Shown here: positions 1-8,718 of the stretch, piece after piece
Layout of the letters: every line of letters starts with the position of its first letter
How positions within the stretch are numbered: position 1 is the stretch's first letter
DNA from: Ferrovibrio sp046297895
Lineage (GTDB): Bacteria; Pseudomonadota; Alphaproteobacteria; Ferrovibrionales; Ferrovibrionaceae
NCBI RefSeq assembly: GCF_046297895.1
Contig: NZ_JBKBHC010000010.1
Coordinates: forward strand, 1-64,000
Length of the DNA stretch: 64,000 bases
Reading direction: 5' to 3'
The notes under the pieces: generated by a model
Seen by the model: only the letters and a program-made list of their open reading frames with translations
The model's database searches: none
What the model was told of the DNA's origin: nothing
Translations under genes and position numbers: made by a program

Positions 1-548
1 ATCGAACCCAGCACGCCCTCACGCGTCGGCGCCTGGCCCGGCGTGGCCGATGTCGAGCCGCGCGCCGTGGCCGGCTGGCCCGGCTGCGGGCCGGTCGCCG
101 GCGTGGCGGCCGGCGGCCTGACCTGCTCGACGCTGCCGGCCGCGGCGCCCGGCTGGCCGGCGCCGCCGCGCTCGATCTGGGTCAGGCGGAAATCGACATC
201 CTCGACCAGCTTGTCGATGCGGCGATTGGCCTGGGAGGAGTTGAACTCGACCTGCTCGAAGCGGCCGGTGAGTTCACGGATCTGGTTTTCCAGTTCGTCG
301 ATGCGGCTGTTCAGCCGGTTGGCGATGGAGGAACTGTCGCCGCCATCGACGAGCGGCGCGGTGCTGACGCCGCCCGAACCCGTGGGCGCGGCGCCGCCGC
401 GATAGACCTGGCGCTGCAGCGCGCGCAGGTCGTTTTCCAGCCGGTTGATGCGGTCGAGCGTCTGGGCATCCTGGGCAGCGGCCGGCAGGGCAAGGCCCGC
501 AAGCAGCAGAAACACAGGCATGAAGCGGATGGCGATGGGCGCGGCCAT
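1..548 (-). CDS. cpoB: Tol-Pal system protein CpoB/YbgF, N-terminal part (cut by window edge)
   Basis: Periplasmic protein that links Tol-Pal to peptidoglycan synthesis during division. Reading the minus strand from the ATG at 546-548 gives an open frame to the window edge (182 codons). It starts with a signal peptide (hydrophobic core about residues 9-22, cleavage likely after an AAAQ-like motif near 26). A coiled-coil stretch follows (INRLENDLRALQRQV, then a second heptad region ending DFRLTQIE) and a Pro/Ala/Gly-rich linker. This matches the N-terminal trimerisation half of the CpoB family; the TPR half would lie beyond position 1. It is the last gene of tolQRAB-pal-cpoB and is separated from pal by a terminator-like hairpin, so it may have its own promoter. 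The start has only a weak ribosome site. Identity rests on architecture plus context. Confidence 0.85.
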   Translation of the reverse strand, partial: MAAPIAIRFMPVFLLLAGLALPAAAQDAQTLDRINRLENDLRALQRQVYRGGAAPTGSGGVSTAPLVDGGDSSSIANRLNSRIDELENQIRELTGRFEQVEFNSSQANRRIDKLVEDVDFRLTQIERGGAGQPGAAAGSVEQVRPPAATPATGPQPGQPATARGSTSATPGQAPTREGVLGS

Positions 549-673
549 GGCGGAACCCCGGGGTCAGCGTTCAGGCAATCGGAACGATCTTATCGCGGTT
601 TACGTCAAAAGCGTGGCGGCGCGCAACCGCGGGCGCCAGGGCGCCGCCAGCAAAAGGAAACGCGCGACGCCGG

Positions 674-723
674 CAAAAAGAAACACCCGCCTGCCGCCGG
701 CGGACCGGGGCAAAGCGGGTGTT
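674..723 (-). terminator. Rho-independent terminator after pal
   Basis: On the minus strand a nine-base inverted repeat (AACACCCGC / GCGGGTGTT, 715-723 and 682-690) encloses a GC-rich loop and is followed by a T-rich run (TCTTTTTG). It lies about 45 bases past the pal stop, between pal and cpoB, so pal transcription could largely end here. The loop is long for a classical terminator. Confidence 0.6.
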
Positions 724-768
724 GCTCGGAACCTCATCCGCAGGCGGCCTGCGCCGCCCGCAGCGGAA

Positions 769-1275
769 TTAGTTCGACAGGACCGTCACGCCGCGACGGT
801 TCTGGGCCCAGGCGGCCTCGTTCGAACCCAGAGCCACCGGACGCTCCTTGCCGTAGGAGATCGTGGTGACGCGGTTCGCCGGGATGCCCTGGTTGATCAG
901 GTAGGTCTTGACGGCGTTGGCGCGACGCTCGCCCAGCGCCAGGTTGTACTCGCGGGTGCCGCGTTCGTCGCAGTGACCCTCGATCACAATCTTCCACTGG
1001 CCATAGCGCTTCAGCCAAGCGGCCTGCTTGTCCAGCGTGGCCTTGCCGGCCGGCTTCACTTCGAACTTGTCATAGTCGAAGAACACGCGGTCGCCGACAT
1101 TGACCTGGAAGTCCTGCACGGTGCCCGGCGCGATGCTGGTCTGGCCGGTGGCGGCGGTGGCGCCGCCGGTACCGCCGGTGGTGGCAGCCTGCTGCGGAGC
1201 CGATTCGCAGGCGGCGAGGAGCAGGCCCACAGCGGCGACGGCCACAAACTTGGAGCCGAAGGTGTTGAGGCGCAT
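769..1275 (-). CDS. pal: Peptidoglycan-associated lipoprotein Pal
   Basis: Outer-membrane lipoprotein that binds peptidoglycan non-covalently and TolB, completing the Tol-Pal envelope-constriction machine. The 168-residue product has a lipoprotein signal with lipobox LLAAC (Cys23), a Gly/Ala/Thr-rich tether (about 30-50) and an OmpA-like domain (about 62-168). The peptidoglycan-binding motif GHCDERGTREYN is at about 100-111 and is followed by LGERRA. The ATG at 1273-1275 is chosen because a GGAGGG ribosome site lies just upstream and the lipoprotein signal begins there; a longer upstream reading adds 44 residues without signal character. It sits downstream of tolB after an unusually long 425-base gap, so a private promoter is likely. 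Confidence 0.95.
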   Translation of the reverse strand: MRLNTFGSKFVAVAAVGLLLAACESAPQQAATTGGTGGATAATGQTSIAPGTVQDFQVNVGDRVFFDYDKFEVKPAGKATLDKQAAWLKRYGQWKIVIEGHCDERGTREYNLALGERRANAVKTYLINQGIPANRVTTISYGKERPVALGSNEAAWAQNRRGVTVLSN

Positions 1276-1700
1276 TTTTTTTATCCCTCCAAGGGTTTCG
1301 AGAGTGAGATCAGGTACCTGAACGAACACTGAAAACTTGCGTTTCATCCCAGTGGCCGAACTCTCAATATTCTTCGGGCTCGGTCCCTGAAACGAAGCGT
1401 CTGACAAACCGCTGATTTACCCGACACGCCGGCCGCCGGCTGACAATCTCCGGTACGCAATCCTAGAGATCCAGCCCGCGCAAACGTTGCCGGAACCAGT
1501 GGTTCAAGCCATTGCGTCACGATCGACTATATCGGGCGGTTTTTGCTGAATCAATAGGCCTAAAGGCTTGTAAATACTAATCCGGCCCCTGCGGCATTTC
1601 TGCAACAGAGGCCGGAAAAGCGGGATTTATCCCCAGGCCGCCGACGGGCCCGAACCAAATCATTAAAGGTCCGGATGCGCCCTGTTCAGCGGATCGCCGC
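1276..1700. other. Long intergenic region between tolB and pal
   Basis: No convincing gene is seen in these 425 bases. The pal promoter is presumably here, but no strong -35/-10 pair is obvious. A GC-rich imperfect hairpin (CCGGCC...GGCCGG, about 1582-1615) lacks a T-run and is not a clear terminator. A tRNA T-loop look-alike at 1501-1510 has no surrounding cloverleaf. In many proteobacteria tolB and pal are nearly adjacent, so this gap is longer than usual. Confidence 0.5.
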
Positions 1701-3077
1701 TCAGCGGATCAGTGCCGAGAGCGGCGACCAGGCCGGGTCGGAGGCGTCGATCGGCGTCGGGATTTCACGCTCGTTGAAGCCGGTCAGGTCGATGGAGACC
1801 AGACGCACGCGCTGGCCCCGGCCGCGCGCATCCGGCGGCGCCTCGCGATAGAACATCAGCACGCGGCCATTCGGCGCCCAGGTGGGCGCCTCCTGCACCA
1901 GCGGCGACGAAGACAGGATGCGCTCGCCCGAACCATCGGGGCGCATCACGCCGATCGAGAACTGGCCCTGGTATTCCTTGGTGAAGGCGATGAGGTCGCC
2001 GCGCGGCGACCATACCGGCGTCGAATAGCGGCCCTGGTTGAAGCTGATGCGGCGCTGGTCGCTGCCATCGGCATTCATCGTGTAGATCTGCTTGGTGCCG
2101 CCGCGGTCGGAGTTGAAGGTGATGCGCCGGCCATCGGGCGAGAAGGAGGGCGAGGTGTCGATGCCCGGATCGGCGGTGAGGCGCGAGCGCTGCCGCGTGC
2201 GCAGATCCATCATGTAGACATCGGAATTGCCATCCACGGCCAGCGACATGATCACGCGATTGCCGTCGGGCGAGAAGCGCGGCGCAAACGTCATGCCGGG
2301 GAAATCGCCGACCAGTTCCTGCTGCCCGGTATCGATGTTGAACAGATACACGCGCGGCTTGTCATTGAAATACGACAGATAGGTGATTTCCTGCTGGCTC
2401 GGGCTGAAGCGCGGGGTCAGCACCAGATAGCGGCCATCGGTGAGAAAACGATGATTCTCGCCATCCTGGTCCATGATCGCCAGCCGCTTGACGCGGCGAT
2501 CCGGCGGGCCGCTTTCGGCGACGTAAACGATGCGGGTGTCGAAATAACCGTCCTCGCCGGTGACGCGCTTGTAGATCGCGTCGGCGATCAGGTGCGCCAG
2601 CCGCCGCCAGTTGTCGGGCGTGGTGAACAGCGCCAGACCGGTCATCTGCTGTTCGGCGGCCACATCCCACAGACGGAACTCGCCGCGCAGGCGGCCGTCG
2701 GCCTGGATCTCGATGCGGCCGTTGACCAGCGCATCGACGTTGATCACACGCCAGTCGCCAAAGCGCGGCTGCACGCGCATGGCCGCCGGAGTCTGGATAT
2801 GGGCGCGGGGATCGGCCGGCTTGAACAGGCCGGAGCGCTCGAGGTCGGCGCGGATCACGCGGGCGACATCGGCGCCGATCTTCGTGGCCTGGGGATTGTC
2901 GGCATCGAAATCGGAAATCGCGATCGGCACCGGCTTGAAGTTGCCGCGCGTGATGTCGATCTCGACCGCAGCCTGCGCCGCCATGGCGAGAAACAGTGTG
3001 GAGGCCAGCGTCGCCAGGCCCGTGAAGATACCCCGCCGGGGTCGCATCGCCTTCTCCGTCATCGTCGTCGCGGTCAT
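1701..3077 (-). CDS. tolB: Tol-Pal system beta-propeller protein TolB
   Basis: Periplasmic protein that shuttles between Pal and TolA. It has a signal peptide (basic MRPRRG then a hydrophobic stretch ending MAAQA), an N-terminal alpha/beta domain (FKPVPIAISDF) and a C-terminal six-bladed propeller with repeated FSPDG / WSP motifs (FSPDGNRVIM, FSPDGRRITF, WSPRGDLIAF). About 458 residues, normal for TolB. I chose the ATG at 3075-3077 because GGGAG sits five bases upstream; an in-frame ATG at 3090-3092 would add five residues and start 3 bases after the tolA stop. It belongs to the tolQRAB transcription unit. Confidence 0.95.
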   Translation of the reverse strand: MTATTMTEKAMRPRRGIFTGLATLASTLFLAMAAQAAVEIDITRGNFKPVPIAISDFDADNPQATKIGADVARVIRADLERSGLFKPADPRAHIQTPAAMRVQPRFGDWRVINVDALVNGRIEIQADGRLRGEFRLWDVAAEQQMTGLALFTTPDNWRRLAHLIADAIYKRVTGEDGYFDTRIVYVAESGPPDRRVKRLAIMDQDGENHRFLTDGRYLVLTPRFSPSQQEITYLSYFNDKPRVYLFNIDTGQQELVGDFPGMTFAPRFSPDGNRVIMSLAVDGNSDVYMMDLRTRQRSRLTADPGIDTSPSFSPDGRRITFNSDRGGTKQIYTMNADGSDQRRISFNQGRYSTPVWSPRGDLIAFTKEYQGQFSIGVMRPDGSGERILSSSPLVQEAPTWAPNGRVLMFYREAPPDARGRGQRVRLVSIDLTGFNEREIPTPIDASDPAWSPLSALIR

Positions 3078-3095
3078 CACTGCTCCCGTCATGTG

Positions 3096-4046
3096 TCAGC
3101 CACCCAGCATCTGTCGCGGATCGAAATGCAGGATGATGTCCTGGCCCCATTTATCCTTGTCGCCCGGCGGCAACTGGAACGGCACCGCCTTGAGCACGGC
3201 GCGGCGCGCCGATTCAGCCGCCGAGCGATAGCTTTCCTGGCCCGGCAGATACATGCGGGCCTGATCGACGATCTCGGGCTGGGTGCGCAGCGTGCCGTCG
3301 GGATTGAGGCTGAAACGGATGCGCACCTGCAGGTTCGAGGCATCCTTGGCGCCGATATCGAACTGCCACTTGTCTTCCACCTGCTTGCGGATGAAATCCT
3401 TCTCGCTCATCGAGATCGGCAGGTTGGGATTGGACGGTCCCTCGGCACGCGGCGCCGACGCCGGCGGCGTACGCGCGGCGGTCTGCGGCGCCTGCTGCGG
3501 CTGGGCGGCGGGCGGCGCCTTCATCTTGTTCACCAGGGCGGCCACATCGGTGAAGCTGGGCGCCTTGCTCTTCTCTTCGGTGCGCTGGGTGGTTTTCGGC
3601 GGCGCCGGCTTGGCCTCAGGCTTCGGCTTCTCGGCCACCTTCGGCGGCTCGGGCGTTTCGACCACGTCCTTGGGCTTGGGCACGGGCTTAGGCGACGGCA
3701 CCGGCTCGGGCATCGGGGCAGGCTTGGGCGCCTCGGCCTGCCTGGGCGGCTCGGGCGCGGGCGGCGGCGGCGGGGGTGGCGGCGCCACGGCCTGCGGCTG
3801 CGGCTTGGGCGGCTCGGGCGTCGGTTTCTGCTCGGGGACCGGCTCTTCCTTGGGCTCGGCCTTGCTCTCGACCACCTTGGGCTGCGGCTTGGGCACGTTG
3901 GTCTTGTCGGCGATCGGCGCGAATTCGGCCAGGATCACCGGCGGCTCGGGCTCGCGCTTCGGCTCCCAGTACGGCAGGCCGAAAATGGCCAATGCCGTGA
4001 TGCCGGCATGCAGGCTGGCCGAGAATATGTACGAGGAGCGTTGCAC
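3096..4046 (-). CDS. tolA: Tol-Pal system protein TolA
   Basis: Inner-membrane protein spanning the periplasm to transmit proton-motive force from TolQR to TolB-Pal. The 316 residues show a single N-terminal membrane anchor (about 9-26), a long Pro/Lys/Glu/Ala-rich domain (about 30-190, low complexity with repeated PKP, EPP and APK units), and a C-terminal TonB/TolA-like domain (about 210-316) with the VRIRFSLNPDGTL pattern. The spacer is proline-rich rather than the Ala/Lys helix of E. coli TolA, as is common in alphaproteobacteria. The low-complexity segment produces a spurious long reading frame on the opposite strand. Confidence 0.92.
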   Translation of the reverse strand: MQRSSYIFSASLHAGITALAIFGLPYWEPKREPEPPVILAEFAPIADKTNVPKPQPKVVESKAEPKEEPVPEQKPTPEPPKPQPQAVAPPPPPPPPAPEPPRQAEAPKPAPMPEPVPSPKPVPKPKDVVETPEPPKVAEKPKPEAKPAPPKTTQRTEEKSKAPSFTDVAALVNKMKAPPAAQPQQAPQTAARTPPASAPRAEGPSNPNLPISMSEKDFIRKQVEDKWQFDIGAKDASNLQVRIRFSLNPDGTLRTQPEIVDQARMYLPGQESYRSAAESARRAVLKAVPFQLPPGDKDKWGQDIILHFDPRQMLGG

Positions 4047-4105
4047 GCGTCTAACTCACACCCTTTTTACCGTCAGCGGCCCTGTCCGCGGCCGCCCATT
4101 GCCCA

Positions 4106-4555
4106 TTAACGCCGCGGTGCTGCGGCAGCCGGCGGATTGCCGACCAGCGCCACCTTGGTGAAACCGCCGGAATTGATCAGGCCCATCACCTCCAGCACCC
4201 TGCCGTAATTGATCGCCTGGTCGCCGCGCACGAAGATGCGGCGGTCGGGCGCATTGCCGGCAATCGCCTGCAGGCGTGGCACAAGCTGGTCTATCTCGAC
4301 AGCCGTTTCCTGAAGGTAAATGACGCCCTTGGAATCGATGGTCACGCTCAGGGGTTCGTCCTGGCCCTGAATCGCCGCCGCCTGGGTCTTGGGCAGATCG
4401 ACCTGCACGCCGACGGTGAGCAGCGGCGCGGCGACCATGAACACGATCAGCAGCACCAGCATGACGTCGACCAGCGGCGTCACGTTGATCTCGGACATCG
4501 GCCGGCGTTTCATCCGGCCGCCGCGGGTGGACCCGCCGCCCATCTGCATGCCCAT
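4106..4555 (-). CDS. tolR: Tol-Pal system protein TolR (ExbD/TolR family)
   Basis: Proton-channel partner of TolQ in the inner membrane. The 149-residue protein has one transmembrane helix (about 29-48, PLVDVMLVLLIVFMVAAPLL) that includes the family's conserved membrane Asp (Asp30), followed by a periplasmic ExbD domain ending in a GLINSGGFTKVALVG-type motif. It starts one base after the tolQ stop, implying translational coupling. The Ala/Pro-rich tail is unremarkable. Confidence 0.95.
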   Translation of the reverse strand: MGMQMGGGSTRGGRMKRRPMSEINVTPLVDVMLVLLIVFMVAAPLLTVGVQVDLPKTQAAAIQGQDEPLSVTIDSKGVIYLQETAVEIDQLVPRLQAIAGNAPDRRIFVRGDQAINYGRVLEVMGLINSGGFTKVALVGNPPAAAAPRR

Positions 4556-4556
4556 G

Positions 4557-5294
4557 TCAGGCCGCCTCTTCTTCGTCGAGCTGGCGCGACATCAGCGCCG
4601 AGAACTCGCCGGCGAAACCCTCCAGCCGCACGTTGAGCCGGCCGAGGTCGTTGGAGAACTTGTTGTAGGCCATCACCGCCGGAATGGCGGCCAGCAGGCC
4701 CAAAGCCGTGGCAAACAGCGCCTCGGCAATGCCCGGCGCCACCACGGCCAGCGAGGTGTTCTTGCTGGAGGCGATGGCGTGGAAGGAATTCATGATGCCC
4801 CAAACGGTGCCGAACAGGCCGACGAAGGGCGACACCGAACCCACGGAGGCGAGGAAGCCGAGGTAGCGTTCCAGGCGCTCCATCTCGCGGTCGATGGAGA
4901 CGCGCATCACCTGGCCGATGCGCACCTGCAGCGAGCCCAGCCCGTGCTTGCCGCGCACCAGGCCACGTTCGGTGGACCGGCGCCATTCGCGCATGGCGGC
5001 CACGAACAGTACGGCCATGGGATGCTGCGGGCCGGCGATGGAAAGCCGGTCGTAGAGGGCATCCAGCGAGCCGCCCGACCAGAAGTCATTCTCGAACTTG
5101 TCGGTATCGGCGATCACCTTCCGGATCTTGATCAGCTTGTCGAAGATGATGGCCCACGACCAGAACGAGGCTAGGACCAGCATGAGCATGACGGCCTTGA
5201 CGATCCAGTCGGCCTGCAGAAATAGCGCCCAGAGCGAGAGGTCGGTGGCTGCGGCCGAGCCCCCGAGCGGCATGGCGCTGACGGTCCTGTCCAT
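4557..5294 (-). CDS. tolQ: Tol-Pal system protein TolQ (MotA/TolQ/ExbB family)
   Basis: Inner-membrane proton-channel subunit that energises TolA and is needed for outer-membrane constriction at division. The 245 residues contain three membrane helices (about 25-45, 145-170 and 180-205) and the conserved MotA/ExbB segment ASVGSVSPFVGLFGTVWGIM near 150-170. First of the tolQRAB block; ybgC ends 33 bases upstream, giving the usual ybgC-tolQRAB-pal-cpoB order. Confidence 0.96.
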   Translation of the reverse strand: MDRTVSAMPLGGSAAATDLSLWALFLQADWIVKAVMLMLVLASFWSWAIIFDKLIKIRKVIADTDKFENDFWSGGSLDALYDRLSIAGPQHPMAVLFVAAMREWRRSTERGLVRGKHGLGSLQVRIGQVMRVSIDREMERLERYLGFLASVGSVSPFVGLFGTVWGIMNSFHAIASSKNTSLAVVAPGIAEALFATALGLLAAIPAVMAYNKFSNDLGRLNVRLEGFAGEFSALMSRQLDEEEAA

Positions 5295-5327
5295 ACGAGT
5301 CGTGTCCTTCTATGAGGTGTTAGCAGA

Positions 5328-5765
5328 TCAATGGGATAAATTTGGTGAAAGTGTGGCGAAAACCGTGGCAATGCGGGGCGGCACCCGCCTGGCCCGCCCG
5401 TCCCGGTCGATACAGGCCAGCCTGACCTGGGCCCGGACCAGCAGTTCCTCGCCGCGCCAGACATCCTGGCGGGCGGCCAGGCTGGCGCCGCGCAGCTCCG
5501 TGATGGCGGTGGCGACCACCAGATCCTCGTGCAGGCGGGCGGGCTTCAGGTAGTCCACGCTGCAGGACCGGACGGCGAAGGCCACCCCGCCCGGCTCGTC
5601 CATCAGGCTGCGCTGGTCGATGCCGTTCTGCAGCAGCAGGTCGGAGCGGCCGCGTTCGATGAACCGCAGGTAATTGGCGTAATACACGATGCCGGCGGCA
5701 TCGGTGTCTTCCCACTGCACCCGGAGCGGATAGCGATGCCAGGCAGATGGATTGCCGTCAGGCAT
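5328..5765 (-). CDS. ybgC: Tol-Pal associated acyl-CoA thioesterase YbgC
   Basis: Hot-dog-fold thioesterase of the 4-hydroxybenzoyl-CoA thioesterase family; YbgC acts on acyl-CoA or acyl-ACP and is encoded with tolQRA in many proteobacteria. The signature WEDTDAAGIVYYANYLRFIERGR, seen in the first third, contains the active-site Asp of the family. I chose the ATG at 5763-5765, which has GGGAG six bases upstream inside the end of ruvB and gives 145 residues; a longer upstream reading has no family similarity. The start overlaps the last 8 bases of ruvB, coupling the Holliday-junction genes to the Tol-Pal genes. Confidence 0.92.
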   Translation of the reverse strand: MPDGNPSAWHRYPLRVQWEDTDAAGIVYYANYLRFIERGRSDLLLQNGIDQRSLMDEPGGVAFAVRSCSVDYLKPARLHEDLVVATAITELRGASLAARQDVWRGEELLVRAQVRLACIDRDGRARRVPPRIATVFATLSPNLSH

Positions 5766-6804
5766 CATCGTCTCCCAGAAGGTCGAGCTGACTGGTCCCG
5801 AGCCCGGCCGGCGGATTGAGGCCGACATGGGCAAAGGCGGCCGGCGTAAGCAGGCGGCCGCGCGGCGTGCGCTGCAGGAAACCCTGCTGGATCAGGTAGG
5901 GCTCGATGATGTCTTCCAGCGCGTCGCGCGGTTCCGACAGCGCGGCGGCGATGGTCTCCACCCCCACCGGGCCGCCCGAGAAATCGCGGGCGATCACATT
6001 CAGATACCGCCGGTCCATGGCGTCCAGGCCGCGGGCGTCGACCTCCAGCCGCAGCAGGGCCGCGTCGGCGGTTTTGGCATCCACCACCTTGGCCCGGGCA
6101 TGGGCGGCGAAATCGCGCACCCGGCGCAAAAGCCGCCCGGCCACGCGCGGCGTGCCGCGGGCGCGGCGGGCGATCTCGCGCGCGCCGGAGGCATCGAGTT
6201 CCAGGTTGAGGATGCGGGCGCCGCGCCGCACGATCAGTTCGAGTTCCTCGACCTCGTAGAAATTCAGCCGCAGCGGAATGCCGAAGCGTTCGCGCAAGGG
6301 CGTGGTGAGGAGCCCTGAGCGCGTGGTGGCGCCGACCAGGGTAAACGGTGGCAGGTCGATGCGCACGCTGCGTGCCGACGGCCCCTCGCCGATGATCAGG
6401 TCGAGCTGGAAATCTTCCATCGCGGGATAGAGGATTTCCTCCACCGCCGGGTTCAGGCGGTGGATCTCGTCGATGAACAGCACGTCGCGCGCTTCCAGGT
6501 TGGTCAGCAGCGCGGCGAGATCGCCGGCCTTGGCGATCACCGGGCCGGAGGTGGCCTTGAAATTGACGCCCAGCTCGCGCGCCACGATCTGCGCCAGCGT
6601 GGTTTTGCCCAGGCCCGGCGGGCCGTGCAGCAGCACGTGATCCAGCGCCTCGCCGCGGTTCTTGGCGGCCTGGATGAAGATGTCGAGATTTTCCCGCGCG
6701 CGCGCCTGGCCGATGAAATCGCCGAGCTGCTGCGGGCGCAGATGACGCTCGAACTCGTCGCCCTCGGCCTTGCTGCCGGATATCAAGCGCGCCGTTTCGC
6801 TCAT
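5758..6804 (-). CDS. ruvB: Holliday junction branch-migration ATPase RuvB
   Basis: AAA+ motor that drives Holliday-junction branch migration with RuvA. In its 348 residues I see Walker A GPPGLGKTT (61-69), Walker B LFIDEIHRL, sensor ATTRSGLLTTPLRERFG, the arginine-finger region, and a C-terminal winged helix ending in the ...PYLIQQGFLQRTPRGR motif. Full family length. Overlaps ruvA by 4 bases (ATGA) and ybgC by 8, so ruvC-ruvA-ruvB-ybgC look co-transcribed. Confidence 0.98.
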   Translation of the reverse strand: MSETARLISGSKAEGDEFERHLRPQQLGDFIGQARARENLDIFIQAAKNRGEALDHVLLHGPPGLGKTTLAQIVARELGVNFKATSGPVIAKAGDLAALLTNLEARDVLFIDEIHRLNPAVEEILYPAMEDFQLDLIIGEGPSARSVRIDLPPFTLVGATTRSGLLTTPLRERFGIPLRLNFYEVEELELIVRRGARILNLELDASGAREIARRARGTPRVAGRLLRRVRDFAAHARAKVVDAKTADAALLRLEVDARGLDAMDRRYLNVIARDFSGGPVGVETIAAALSEPRDALEDIIEPYLIQQGFLQRTPRGRLLTPAAFAHVGLNPPAGLGTSQLDLLGDDDA

Positions 6805-7412
6805 CGCGCCAGTTCCTTCAGGCCCGCGCGGATCAGCGCCTGCACGTCAGGCTTGTCGCCCAGGCTGCGGGCCGCGGCGGTGACGGCGCCGAAAGCCTCG
6901 GCGCGCTTGTAGCCCAGATTGACCAGGGCGGAGAGCGCATCGGCGACCGGGCCGGTTTCGGAACCAGGAGCTTCGCCGCCGGCCGCCTGGGCGACGGAGC
7001 CAAGGGCGATGCCACCCACCTTGTCCTTCAGTTCGGTGATCAGCCGCACGGCCAGCTTGGGCCCCACGCCGTCGCAGCGGTTCAGCGTCGCCTTGTCGGC
7101 GCTGGCGATGGCACGGACCAGCTCGTCGGGCGACAGCGCCGAGAGGATGCCGAGCGCGACCTTGGCGCCGACGCCCTGCACGGTTTGTAACAAGTTGAAC
7201 CAGCCCCGCTCCGCTTCGGAGAGGAAGCCGTAGAGATGGATATGGTCTTCCCGCACATGGGTCTCGACATAAAGCCGCGCGGCCTCGCCCGGCCGGGGCA
7301 GGGCGCGCAGGGTGCGGGCGGAGCAGAAGACCTGGTAGCCCACGCCGTTCACATCGAGAATGCAGGCCGCGTCGGAGACGGAATCGAGCAGGCCGCTGAG
7401 TTTGGCGATCAT
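6801..7412 (-). CDS. ruvA: Holliday junction branch-migration protein RuvA
   Basis: Tetrameric junction-binding protein that loads RuvB. The 203 residues carry the N-terminal OB fold (MIAKLSGLLDSV...), helix-hairpin-helix motifs (VQGVGAKVALGILSAL and CDGVGPKLAVRLITEL, about 72-125) and the C-terminal RuvB-binding domain (DALSALVNLGYKRAEA). Four-base ATGA overlaps with both ruvC and ruvB indicate a tight operon. Confidence 0.97.
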   Translation of the reverse strand: MIAKLSGLLDSVSDAACILDVNGVGYQVFCSARTLRALPRPGEAARLYVETHVREDHIHLYGFLSEAERGWFNLLQTVQGVGAKVALGILSALSPDELVRAIASADKATLNRCDGVGPKLAVRLITELKDKVGGIALGSVAQAAGGEAPGSETGPVADALSALVNLGYKRAEAFGAVTAAARSLGDKPDVQALIRAGLKELAR

Positions 7413-7933
7413 CGGCCGATCCTCACGGGCGCCGCCTTCGCGGCGGCGGCCAGCACGCGGCGCGCGGTGGCCGCGTTATGGGCATGGCAGATCGCGACCG
7501 CCAGCGCATCGGCGGCATCGGCCCCGGTAACAGTCACGCCGGGCAGCAGGCGCCTGACCATGGCATGCACCTGGTCCTTGTCGGCAGCCCCCGTGCCCAC
7601 CACCGCCTTCTTCACTTCGGTGGGCGCGTATTCGGCAACCGGCAATCCGGCCTGGGCCGGCGCCAGCAGCACAACGCCGCGCACCTGGCCGAGCTTGAGC
7701 GTGGAGGACGGGTTCTTGTTGACGAAGGTCTCTTCCACGGCGGCGGCCTGCGGCTGCCATTCGGCGATGATCTCGGTCAGCGCGTCATGCACGGTGCGCA
7801 GGCGCCAGGCCAGTTCGTCGTCGGGATTGGTGCGGATGGTGCCGTGCGCCACATGGCTCAGCCGGTTGCCCTCGGCGAGGATCACGCCCCAGCCGGTGGC
7901 TCGCAGGCCCGGATCGAGTCCGATGATGCGCAT
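7409..7933 (-). CDS. ruvC: Crossover junction endodeoxyribonuclease RuvC
   Basis: Metal-dependent RNase H-fold nuclease that resolves Holliday junctions. The product begins MRIIGLDPGLRATGWG, with the first catalytic Asp at residue 7, and keeps the Glu in AVEETF and the late Asp motif (ADAADALAVAICHAH). The ATG at 7931-7933 is preferred to one four codons upstream because the family starts at MRIIGLDPG. 174 residues, normal. First of ruvC-ruvA-ruvB. Confidence 0.97.
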   Translation of the reverse strand: MRIIGLDPGLRATGWGVILAEGNRLSHVAHGTIRTNPDDELAWRLRTVHDALTEIIAEWQPQAAAVEETFVNKNPSSTLKLGQVRGVVLLAPAQAGLPVAEYAPTEVKKAVVGTGAADKDQVHAMVRRLLPGVTVTGADAADALAVAICHAHNAATARRVLAAAAKAAPVRIGR

Positions 7934-7968
7934 GTAATGGCCCAAATCGCTCCTTGCGCTGCCGCGCC

Positions 7969-8718
7969 TCAGCTCGCCAGCTTGCGCAGCTCGTCTTCCG
8001 ATATCTCGAAATTGGCGTAGACGGTCTGCACGTCGTCGGAATCCTCCAGCACGTCGATCATCTTCAGCAGCGTCTCGGCCTTCTCGCCGTCCACCGGCGT
8101 GGTGGTCTTCGGCCGCCAGACCAGCTTGGCCGATTTCGGCTCGCCGAATTTGGCTTCCAGCGCCTCGCGCACGGCGGCGAAATCGTCCTGGCCGCAGGTG
8201 ACGGTATGGCCGTCCTCATCAGACTGCACGTCGTCGGCGCCTGCCTCCAGCGCACCCTCGAACAGCGCCTCGGCCGAGGCGGCGGCGGCCGGGAATACGA
8301 TCTCGCCCACCCGGTCGAACATGAAGGAGACCGAATTGGTTTCGCCGAGCGCCCCGCCATTCTTGGAGAAAGCGGCGCGCACCTCGCCGGCGGTGCGGTT
8401 GCGGTTGTCGGTCAGCGCCTCGACGATCACGGCGACGCCGCCGGGACCGTAGCCCTCGTAACGCACCTCTTCGTAATTGTCGGTGCCATCGGCCCCCGAA
8501 CCGCGCTTGATGGCGCGGTCAACCGTGTCTTTCGGCATGTTGGCGGCGCGGGCGGCCTGGATCGCGGCGCGCAGGCGTGGATTGGTGTTGGGGTCGGGCT
8601 GGCCCATACGGGCCGCCGTGGTGAGTTCGCGGATCAGCTTGGTGAACACCTTGGCGCGCTTGGCATCCTGGGCGCCCTTGCGGTGCATGATGTTCTTGAA
8701 CTGGGAATGGCCGGCCAT
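7969..8718 (-). CDS. YebC/PmpR/TACO1 family DNA-binding or translation-associated regulator
   Basis: Member of the widespread YebC family, reported as a transcriptional regulator and also as a factor helping ribosomes through difficult sequences. It begins MAGHSQFKNIMHRKGAQDAKR, the family hallmark, and keeps the acidic C-terminal half (KMIDVLEDSDDVQTVYANFEI). 249 residues, normal. The ATG at 8716-8718 matches the family start. It lies 35 bases upstream of ruvC on the same strand, the usual yebC-ruvCAB arrangement. Confidence 0.95.
   Translation of the reverse strand: MAGHSQFKNIMHRKGAQDAKRAKVFTKLIRELTTAARMGQPDPNTNPRLRAAIQAARAANMPKDTVDRAIKRGSGADGTDNYEEVRYEGYGPGGVAVIVEALTDNRNRTAGEVRAAFSKNGGALGETNSVSFMFDRVGEIVFPAAAASAEALFEGALEAGADDVQSDEDGHTVTCGQDDFAAVREALEAKFGEPKSAKLVWRPKTTTPVDGEKAETLLKMIDVLEDSDDVQTVYANFEISEDELRKLAS

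Noticed and set aside
1501..1510. T-loop-like GGTTCAAGCC suggesting a tRNA
   Set aside because: No acceptor stem, anticodon arm or CCA can be fitted around it.
2451..4109. Long plus-strand open frame opposite tolB/tolA
   Set aside because: It is a shadow of the tolB and tolA genes; low-complexity His/Arg/Gly/Leu composition and no family pattern. TolA's Pro/Lys-rich codons create it.
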